A DNA stretch of 6,703 nt from Helicobacteraceae bacterium (lineage in GTDB: Bacteria; Campylobacterota; Campylobacteria; Campylobacterales; Sulfurimonadaceae). The position numbers and the translations under genes were made by a program. Shown here piece by piece: positions 1 to 5,640 of this stretch (within the stretch, counting starts at the first letter, position 1; every line of letters begins with the position of its first letter). The stretch spans positions 1 through 6,703 of the forward strand of contig JAMOQV010000122.1 of the NCBI GenBank assembly GCA_027068615.1. The letters run 5' to 3'. The notes beneath the pieces are model-generated. The model searched no databases. It was given only the letters and a program-made list of their open reading frames with translations, and was not told where the DNA came from.

Positions 1-66
1 CTTAAAAGAAGCTTAATGTGTGGGGAATGTTGGAAGAATTTTTGGAATTTATTGTTTTTTATTGCT

Positions 67-88
67 AAAGCCCTGTTTTTAGGGCTTT
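67..88. terminator. Hairpin downstream of the M14 gene, probable terminator
   Basis: A perfect 8-bp inverted repeat (AAAGCCCT / AGGGCTTT) flanks a six-base loop. With one bulged base (66) it extends by a GC pair on each side, to 64-90. It lies about 15 bases past the stop codon of the M14 gene, so it probably ends the three-gene minus-strand transcript. It could also serve a plus-strand gene ending left of the window, because the arms are symmetric. Neither side has a long uninterrupted T tract directly after the stem; only the three U of the arm itself follow the GC core. The terminator call is therefore moderate. Confidence 0.55.
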
Positions 89-104
89 GCTATTTGAAAC
101 TTTT

Positions 105-2687
105 TTATACTTTATATTCTAAAGTTGTTGGCTTTGAAAAATTTGGTACATCATCATAAGAAAATACTGCATAATACTTATCTACTTTTGTACTTCCAAA
201 GTTATCATAAGTATAATTATCACTTCCACCATATAGTTTTTGTCCATCATAAGGTGAACATGGAACTCTAAATGGATTTTTAACCACTATAACACCACTA
301 AAATTATCTTTTGGATTTTCCCAAGTTAATTTTATAATGCCATTTTCAATAGTTTGTTTTAGATTTGTTACACTTTTAGGTGCTTTGTGTGATTTTTTCA
401 TATAGTTTATAATTAATGATGGTCTATTTACTCTTTTAGCATCAACATAATCTATATTTTGAAGTTTTGAAAAAGGGTTTTCAGATGATGCTGATATAAC
501 AAATACTGCTTTATCACTATCTTTTGTACGGTGAAGCATCTCTTCTATCGCATATCTATCAAATACATATCTTTGTTTTGGCTTATTTTTAATATCTGTT
601 GCACTTACATCATAACCTATTCTTTCTATAACTTCTCTTTGTTTCATCTTTTGGTATGTTTTTTCACCATCACACGGTACAACCATCTCTATATGAAATC
701 TCATATTGTTAAGTGCATCTATCTGACTTGCTTCTATCTCTATATATGCTGTTGAGATTGTTGTATCTTCTGCTTTTGGCAAGTTTGACAAATCAAACTC
801 CATTACACCATACTTTTTATCTCCATTTGCATCAAAACCAACTGATAATCTATCTTCAATGATGCTATCTTTTAAAACTGTTGTTTCATAAGAGGATTGT
901 AACTCTAGTTTTGCTTCGTTTATAGTATATGATATATCTAACATTGGTCTAAAAGATAGTCCACCACTAAACTTACCATAACCTATATCCCACTGCATCA
1001 TTTGAGATGCTCTATCTAGTGGCAAAGAGGTTGGCCCTTCCATCCTAAAGTAAGCTTCCCTTCTTTTTAATGAATCTTGAAGAACTGCTATCTCTTGAGA
1101 TGCAAACTTATAAGTTCTCCAAACACCTTGAGAGAGTTGAGCTGAACCTGTTGGTCTATCTATATAACTTAACATCTTTGCATTTTTCACATCATCAAAA
1201 CTTGCGATATTCTCTATAACTCTTTCATCCATCTGCCCTACTCGCCACTCTCCATAGCTCTCAACCTGAACTGAGACTCTATTCATAGGATAAAAAGATA
1301 TCTTTGCACTTGTTATGATGGCATTTTCAGGTATAGTCTTTAGTGAAAACCCACATACACCATAACACTCACCCTTACTTTCAGATATACCAACAAAAAG
1401 TGAATTTACTCCAAAGTGTTCAGAATTCTTTTTAGTTTTTTCACCAACATAACCTATCTTATCTGCTAATGGATACAAAATCTTAGAAAACATATTTTCA
1501 GCTGGTGCTGTTCTTATAGACACTCTTTGTCCAAATGGTGATTTTATATCTTTTTCTTTACACACAGCACGGATATAGTAATGATAGTTTGTAGATGACT
1601 CTAAGTTTTTATCTGTAAAAGTTTTTAGTTTTGTCATACCTATACGGTTAGAAGTTTGAGCAAAACCTTTTTTCTTTTTAGAACGATATATCTCAAAGTA
1701 AACTGTATCATCTTCTATATAATCCCAACTAAGCTCTACCTCTTTAGAAGTTATAGCATTAGCTGTGAAATTCTCAACTCTTACTAAAGTTGAATTTTTT
1801 ACATAGTTTTTAACTTCTGAGAGTGCATATATAAGTGCTGGTATATTTTCTTCTATATTTTGAGACATATTTTCTTGATAGTCACTAATGTTTCTAGTCC
1901 CTACCTCAGCAACGAGTGCTAAAGCACCTTGAGCATAGTAAAACTCCCTACCACTTCCAGATATAAGATGCGTTGGTGGTTTGCCCATATGGATACCATA
2001 CTCACGAAATGACTCCTTTCTTATCTCTTCTGCCATATTTCCAGCTAATAGATTTAAGTCTATCGCATCGATAGCATCTTCATGTATAAAGTTATGAGCT
2101 GGAAAAAATACATTTCCTTGTGAGTGGTAATCTAGTGCTATTGTGATATTTGGATGAGATAGTGCAAAATCTCTAAGTGCTTGAGTTTCAGGCTCACTAA
2201 AAGGGTGTGGACCTGAGTACACATTTGATGCCATAACATTATTTTTTTCAAAACCTACTTCAAAGTTTCTATTTAAATCAACTCCAAAACTTCCATCTGC
2301 ATTTCTTCTTCTGTTTTTTCTCCAAAAAGAAAAATGATTTCTTGAGTATTCAAACCCATCAGGATTTGCACATGGCACCATATATAGTGTAGTTTTATCT
2401 AAAATCGCATTTAACTGTGGGTCATAATCTATATGCTCAAGTATATACTTTGCAAAAGACAATGATAACTCTATACCTATCCACTCTCTTGCATGGATAG
2501 TACCTGTGTATAAAAGTGCAGGTTTATTCTCATTTTCTTTTACATTGTTTGTTATGCTTACTGCTATAATATCTCTGTCTTCATAAGTTTTACCAATTGA
2601 CTCTACTTTAAATAGATTTGGATTTGTTTTTTGTGCTTTTTTAAAAAATTCTACACACTCTGTGTAAGAAGTATATTGTTGTCTCAA
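105..2687 (-). CDS. M14 zinc carboxypeptidase with FnIII and DNRLRE-type domains, predicted acidic-residue specificity
   Basis: This 860-residue protein is a metallocarboxypeptidase that removes C-terminal amino acids. The M14 domain (about 1-293) has the full catalytic set: zinc ligands H65 and E68 in HAREW and H188 in DYHSQ; R123 in WRK; N139-R140 in DLNRNF; and the general base E261 in AEVGT. Aligned on SG..[RI][ED][FW].Y.QG, R247 falls where bovine carboxypeptidase A has Ile255, the S1' specificity residue. Arg there is known from acid-preferring M14 enzymes (CPO, cytosolic CCPs), so removal of Glu/Asp is inferred. H240 sits at the Tyr248 position. Then follow FnIII (about 302-394), two beta domains of the DNRLRE type (about 402-588 and 598-763; the second contains FDLSNLP) and a final FnIII (768-860). 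No signal peptide is visible, which is odd for such appended domains. The start is TTG at 2687. The first in-frame Met is residue 103, after the zinc motif, so TTG is required. Last gene of the operon. Confidence 0.9.
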   Translation of the reverse strand: MRQQYTSYTECVEFFKKAQKTNPNLFKVESIGKTYEDRDIIAVSITNNVKENENKPALLYTGTIHAREWIGIELSLSFAKYILEHIDYDPQLNAILDKTTLYMVPCANPDGFEYSRNHFSFWRKNRRRNADGSFGVDLNRNFEVGFEKNNVMASNVYSGPHPFSEPETQALRDFALSHPNITIALDYHSQGNVFFPAHNFIHEDAIDAIDLNLLAGNMAEEIRKESFREYGIHMGKPPTHLISGSGREFYYAQGALALVAEVGTRNISDYQENMSQNIEENIPALIYALSEVKNYVKNSTLVRVENFTANAITSKEVELSWDYIEDDTVYFEIYRSKKKKGFAQTSNRIGMTKLKTFTDKNLESSTNYHYYIRAVCKEKDIKSPFGQRVSIRTAPAENMFSKILYPLADKIGYVGEKTKKNSEHFGVNSLFVGISESKGECYGVCGFSLKTIPENAIITSAKISFYPMNRVSVQVESYGEWRVGQMDERVIENIASFDDVKNAKMLSYIDRPTGSAQLSQGVWRTYKFASQEIAVLQDSLKRREAYFRMEGPTSLPLDRASQMMQWDIGYGKFSGGLSFRPMLDISYTINEAKLELQSSYETTVLKDSIIEDRLSVGFDANGDKKYGVMEFDLSNLPKAEDTTISTAYIEIEASQIDALNNMRFHIEMVVPCDGEKTYQKMKQREVIERIGYDVSATDIKNKPKQRYVFDRYAIEEMLHRTKDSDKAVFVISASSENPFSKLQNIDYVDAKRVNRPSLIINYMKKSHKAPKSVTNLKQTIENGIIKLTWENPKDNFSGVIVVKNPFRVPCSPYDGQKLYGGSDNYTYDNFGSTKVDKYYAVFSYDDVPNFSKPTTLEYKV

Positions 2688-2693
2688 ATTGTT

Positions 2694-3611
2694 CTACCTT
2701 GTTTTATTATCTATAATTTCTACTATTTTTGCTATCTTTTTATCGTTAAAGTCAAGACCCATAGCTTCTTGGTCTGGTGTAGCAAATGCTGGGATACCAT
2801 TTACCTCTAATACCACATATTGCTCTTTTTCTTTATCATAAAGTATATCTACTCCTGCTATATCCATACCTAAAGCATCACTTGCACGAGTTGCAATATC
2901 TATAATCTCATCATTTGCTTCACGAAGGATTACACTACCACCTGAAGTAACATTTGTTCTCCAATCTCTTTCACTTGCTTTTCTACCATAACAAGCTATA
3001 AACTCTCCACCAACTATATCTACACGAAAATCTGTAAAATCATTTTCTATAAACTTTTCAAGATAGATATGTCTCATATCTGTTTGATTTAAAAATGGCA
3101 TCAAAGTATCAAGTGTTTGGCGAGAATCAAGTAGTGCCATACCATTACCACCCCAACCATCAAGTGGTTTAAAAACCATCTTTTTCCACTCTTCAAACTT
3201 ATCTACCATATAGCTTGATTGTTCCCTATGGCATAAAAAGAATTCTGAAGTATTAACACCTGCACGAGAAAGAGCTATGTTTGATTTGAACTTATCTTCT
3301 GAGAGTGCAAAAGCTTCATAAGAGTTTATAGTTGGCATATATCTTGACACTGCTTCATACATATAAATTTGTGCTAAAGTTTGCTCACCAGCATTGTAAG
3401 AAAAAAAGGCATCCAATTCTAACATATCTACATCAGCCGAACCATCAGATGGGGAACAAACTATACCACTGTTACATCCCCTTGCAAATCTCAAATCAAG
3501 CCCAGTTACAACATCAATCTCTCTCTCTTTTAACTGTTTTACTATTTTATCTTGGATTGCATCTCCACCACCATTACTATACATCCACATACCGACTTTT
3601 CTTGACATCAT
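2694..3611 (-). CDS. RimK/GshB-like ATP-grasp carboxylate-amine (peptide) ligase
   Basis: This cytoplasmic ligase of 305 residues (304 from the second Met) is of the usual RimK/LysX size. ATP-grasp enzymes activate a carboxylate as acyl phosphate and couple it to an amine; relatives add glutamate to S6, coenzymes or amino-acid precursors. Visible motifs are the DK motif (D106-K107), the glycine-rich loop KPLDGWGGNG (148-157, close to KPLDGMGG of glutathione synthetase GshB), the adenine-side LEKF (184-187), FRVDIVGG with R196 (195-202), WRTNVTSGG (217-225, matching the RSN...GG segment of RimK), and the Mg ligands D255 (GVDIL), E269 and N271 (LEVNG). The N-terminal 95 residues, including a YSNGGGD segment, are less familiar and should form the acceptor-side domain. 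It sits between two peptidase genes, six bases from each and in the same frame, suggesting a shared substrate. No S6, F420 or lysine-biosynthesis gene is visible to fix the substrate. Confidence 0.88.
   Translation of the reverse strand: MMSRKVGMWMYSNGGGDAIQDKIVKQLKEREIDVVTGLDLRFARGCNSGIVCSPSDGSADVDMLELDAFFSYNAGEQTLAQIYMYEAVSRYMPTINSYEAFALSEDKFKSNIALSRAGVNTSEFFLCHREQSSYMVDKFEEWKKMVFKPLDGWGGNGMALLDSRQTLDTLMPFLNQTDMRHIYLEKFIENDFTDFRVDIVGGEFIACYGRKASERDWRTNVTSGGSVILREANDEIIDIATRASDALGMDIAGVDILYDKEKEQYVVLEVNGIPAFATPDQEAMGLDFNDKKIAKIVEIIDNKTR
2697..2700 (-). promoter_or_regulatory. Ribosome binding site supporting the TTG start of the M14 gene
   Basis: On the minus strand AAGG lies nine bases before the TTG at 2687-2685, inside the last codons of the ATP-grasp gene. 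The match to the Shine-Dalgarno consensus is only four bases and the start codon is weak. Translation probably depends on ribosomes that have just terminated at the TAG (2696-2694) of the upstream gene. Confidence 0.5.
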
Positions 3612-3613
3612 CT

Positions 3614-3619
3614 CTCCTT
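3614..3619 (-). promoter_or_regulatory. Strong ribosome binding site that favours the second ATG of the ATP-grasp gene
   Basis: AAGGAG overlaps the TAA stop of the M20 gene (3620-3618). It leaves only two bases before the first ATG (3611) but five before the second (3608). Normal spacing therefore favours the start at 3608, giving MSRKVGMW. The overlap of stop codon and ribosome site points to translational coupling with the M20 gene. Confidence 0.65.
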
Positions 3620-4724
3620 AGTTAAAATCTTTATTTTTTATAAAATACTCAAATAGCTTTCTACTCAACTCTATACGAGATATAAAACTACTTTTACTAG
3701 CTCTCTCATATATTGTATGATCACCATCACCATATGGTCCAAAGCCATCAAGTGTAACAACACCATTTGAGCTTACTATGTTAGCATCACTTACCCCTCC
3801 CCTTTCTTCATAAGGAAGTGTTTGTCCTGTAATGTTTTGTATATTTTTTATAAGATTAAGTGATGCTTGTGAAGTTTGCATAACATCTCGTTGGATGCCA
3901 CCACTTAGAGTTGAAGTTGTACCATCTACATAGGAAGTATTTACAATCTTATCTATCTCTTTTAAAACTCTATCTCTTTCTACTGTATCTTTGTATCTTA
4001 ACTCAAATGTCATTTTTGCATATGGTGAGATTGTATTTGCTCCGATGCCACCATCTATCTTACCTACATTTAAAGTTGTACCTTTTGGTAAATCTGTAAG
4101 TTTTACTAACTCTTGAAGTTTATATGAAAGTTCTAAGTTTGCATCGCATCCATCTGAGTAATGATTACCAGCATGAGATGCCTTACCCTCTATATCTATA
4201 AAAAAAGTACCTACACCTTTTCTAGCAGTTACAACTTCAAGGTTTTTCCCACTAGCTTCATATACAAAACAGTAATCATACTTTTTTGCTAACTCAGCTG
4301 TAAGATACTTAGAATCATCACTACCAGTTTCCTCATCACTAACAAACAAAACATCGATATTTTGTATCTCAATACCTTGTTTTTTTATCTCTCTTAGTGC
4401 TTCAAGGGCAACGATATTTCCACCTTTCATATCGCATACACCTGCACCATATACCCATCCATCATCCTCTTTATAAGTTTCAAATTTCTCAGGGGCAAAA
4501 ACTGTATCTAAATGACCAAGAAGTAAAAGTTTTTTTCCATTTGGATTATCTTTTGAAGTATAGTACCTATGATTACCTATATCTTCTCTAATATATATAT
4601 GTTTAGTAAAATCCAACTCTTCTAGCCACTTATCAAAAACAACACCGACCTTATCAACACCAGCTTTATTTTTGGTAAATGAGTTTATTTTTACAATAGT
4701 TTTTAAATCTTGAAGATAATCCAT
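3618..4724 (-). CDS. M20 metallopeptidase, carboxypeptidase G2 (glutamate carboxypeptidase)-like
   Basis: This is a complete 368-residue di-zinc exopeptidase. In the best known relative, carboxypeptidase G2, the reaction is removal of C-terminal glutamate from folates. All expected residues are present: H71 and D73 in GHLDTV, bridging D98 in GAGVCDMKGG, catalytic E131 and metal ligand E132 in SDEETGS, E156 in VYEAS, H184 in GKASHAG of the lid/dimerisation domain (about 175-280), N230 and R243 as likely substrate-carboxylate contacts, and H336 in GDGDH. The segment YEERGGVSDAN (305-315) also matches the G2 type (VEERTGGGTDA). No signal peptide is visible, so unlike secreted G2 it should act in the cytoplasm. 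The start ATG at 4724 is preceded by AGGA (4733-4730) with five-base spacing. It is the first gene of the operon with the ligase and M14 peptidase. Other M20 activities (dipeptidase, deacylase of the ArgE/DapE type) cannot be excluded from motifs alone. Confidence 0.9.
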   Translation of the reverse strand: MDYLQDLKTIVKINSFTKNKAGVDKVGVVFDKWLEELDFTKHIYIREDIGNHRYYTSKDNPNGKKLLLLGHLDTVFAPEKFETYKEDDGWVYGAGVCDMKGGNIVALEALREIKKQGIEIQNIDVLFVSDEETGSDDSKYLTAELAKKYDYCFVYEASGKNLEVVTARKGVGTFFIDIEGKASHAGNHYSDGCDANLELSYKLQELVKLTDLPKGTTLNVGKIDGGIGANTISPYAKMTFELRYKDTVERDRVLKEIDKIVNTSYVDGTTSTLSGGIQRDVMQTSQASLNLIKNIQNITGQTLPYEERGGVSDANIVSSNGVVTLDGFGPYGDGDHTIYERASKSSFISRIELSRKLFEYFIKNKDFN

Positions 4725-4744
4725 AAAAATCCTATTAACTTTTT

Positions 4745-4753
4745 TGCTAAATT
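4745..4753 (+). promoter_or_regulatory. Putative extended -10 promoter for bpt
   Basis: TGCTAAATT is an extended -10 (TGn plus TAAATT, four of six matches to TATAAT) preceded by a short T-run. Transcription starting near 4760 would leave only about ten bases before the ATG at 4770. No Shine-Dalgarno sequence is visible there, so bpt may have a very short leader and weak initiation. Confidence 0.4.
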
Positions 4754-4756
4754 ATG
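4751..4756 (-). promoter_or_regulatory. Putative -10 element for the M20-ligase-M14 operon
   Basis: CATAAT on the minus strand matches TATAAT in five of six bases. A start about seven bases downstream (near 4744) would give a leader of roughly 20 bases that includes the AGGA ribosome site at 4733-4730. No convincing -35 is seen, which is normal for sigma-70 promoters of Campylobacterota. It overlaps the divergent bpt -10. Confidence 0.35.
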
Positions 4757-4769
4757 TCAAAATAACACT

Positions 4770-5483
4770 ATGAATATACTTAAAGAATTCAACTCAACAG
4801 ATAAATGTTCCTATCTTAAAAATAAAGAACAAAACACTCATTATAAAATTATAAACGATTGTACTACTTATCATTGTCAAGAACTTACAGAAAGAGGCTT
4901 TAGAAGATTTGGTATGATGTTTTTTCGCCCAATATGTTCAACATGTACAGAATGTCAGAGTATAAAAATAGATGTAAAGAATTTTAAATTTTCAAAATCA
5001 AAAAGAAGAATTATAAATAAAGCAAAAGATTTAAATAGCATCATAAGAAGACCATCTTTAACAAAAGAGCATTTAGAACTTTTTGATAAATACCATCTTT
5101 TTATGAATGATAAAAAAGGTTGGTCGCATAAACCAATAACACCTGAACACTATTATTCTTCATTTGTAGATGGATATAACGAGTTTGGATATGAAGTCTT
5201 ATACTTTGATGAGGATAAGCTTATAGGTGTTGATCTTATAGATATTCTTGATAATGGCATCTCCTCTATCTACTTTTATTATGATCCTGACTACTCTGAA
5301 TATTCACTTGGAAAATTATCACTTTATCAACAAATAAAATTTGCTCAAAAAACAGATAGAGAATGGATATATCTTGGATATTATGTAAAAGATTGTCCTA
5401 GTCTATCTTATAAAGCAGAGTACAAACCATATCTTACACTAGAGGGAAGACCTAATGAAAATGAAGATTTTAACTATATATAA
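4770..5483 (+). CDS. bpt: Aspartate/glutamate leucyltransferase (Bpt), N-degron pathway
   Basis: This 237-residue aminoacyl-tRNA-protein transferase moves leucine from Leu-tRNA to proteins with N-terminal Asp or Glu, making a primary degron that ClpS delivers to ClpAP. The N-terminal half has the family pattern CSYL (13-16), ERGFRRFG (41-48), FFRPIC and the C-x2-C-x2-C cysteines C56, C59 and C62, followed by IKIDV. The GNAT-like C-terminal half has SSIYFYYDPD (165-174), SLGKLSLYQQI (179-189), IYLGYYVKDC (200-209) and SYKAEYKPY (213-221). The length fits Bpt. The eukaryote-like C-terminal half and intact cysteines separate it from the Aat Leu/Phe transferase. ATG 4770 is chosen because the family's conserved region begins about a dozen residues later; a TTG 60 bases upstream would overlap the M20 gene. 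It is divergent from the peptidase operon and convergent with fusA. Confidence 0.95.
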   Translation: MNILKEFNSTDKCSYLKNKEQNTHYKIINDCTTYHCQELTERGFRRFGMMFFRPICSTCTECQSIKIDVKNFKFSKSKRRIINKAKDLNSIIRRPSLTKEHLELFDKYHLFMNDKKGWSHKPITPEHYYSSFVDGYNEFGYEVLYFDEDKLIGVDLIDILDNGISSIYFYYDPDYSEYSLGKLSLYQQIKFAQKTDREWIYLGYYVKDCPSLSYKAEYKPYLTLEGRPNENEDFNYI

Positions 5484-5640
5484 AAATAAAATGATAAAAT
5501 AAACATATTTAATAAAAAAATTATATATTATTTGTGTCAAATAAATGTCAGATTATTTTAAAGTAAGTATTTTAAGATATTTGAGGAGAGTTTATTCTTC
5601 CCAAAATATGGGAAGAATACTAAGAACAGCTAATTAAAGA
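5484..5640. other. AT-rich convergent intergenic region between bpt and fusA
   Basis: This 157-base spacer is mostly A/T homopolymer-like sequence (5484-5530), followed by a mixed stretch and the hairpin at 5593-5619. A GAGGAGAG purine motif (5583-5590, plus strand) precedes the hairpin and is discussed as a finding. No convincing coding sequence is present; the longest ATG reading frame across the hairpin (5608-5637) has nine codons and no suitably spaced ribosome site. Confidence 0.6.
5593..5619. terminator. Bidirectional hairpin between convergent bpt and fusA, probable shared terminator
   Basis: A perfect 10-bp inverted repeat, TATTCTTCCC / GGGAAGAATA, encloses a seven-base loop. It lies 21 bases after the fusA stop and 109 bases after the bpt stop, so it most likely ends the fusA transcript and can stop readthrough from bpt. 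As with the hairpin at 67-88, no long T tract follows on either strand, so it may work with Rho or as an RNA 3'-end stabiliser rather than as a textbook intrinsic terminator. Confidence 0.6.

Noticed and set aside
1..16. Possible C-terminal end of a plus-strand gene, reading LKEA and a TAA stop at 14-16.
   Set aside because: Only four codons are visible; nothing supports coding or identifies a product.
1..159. Plus-strand frame open from the left edge and reading through the hairpin (MCGECWKNF then a hydrophobic stretch).
   Set aside because: It crosses the probable terminator and overlaps the M14 gene 3' end; its hydrophobic character follows from T-rich DNA.
3332..4591. Plus-strand open frames antisense to the ligase and M20 genes, rich in His, Leu and Tyr.
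   Set aside because: They are mirror images of A/T-rich codons in the well-supported minus-strand genes and match no family.
4735..4767. Minus-strand TTGACA followed 17 bases later by TAATAG as the operon promoter.
   Set aside because: The start would fall at or inside the M20 ATG and the -10 would overlap its ribosome site; CATAAT at 4756-4751 fits the leader better.
4710..4769. TTG at 4710 as an upstream start for bpt.
   Set aside because: It would overlap the M20 coding start, place the start upstream of the likely promoter and add 20 residues absent from the usual Bpt N-terminus.
5520..5540. Minus-strand TTGACA (5540-5535) and TATAAT (5525-5520) in the bpt-fusA spacer as a promoter.
   Set aside because: The spacing is only nine bases and it would transcribe antisense to bpt; such matches are expected by chance in DNA this A/T-rich.
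5608..5637. Nine-codon ATG frame spanning the bpt-fusA hairpin, with GAGGAG upstream.
   Set aside because: The ribosome-like motif is about 19 bases from the ATG, too far, and the frame sits in a hairpin arm.
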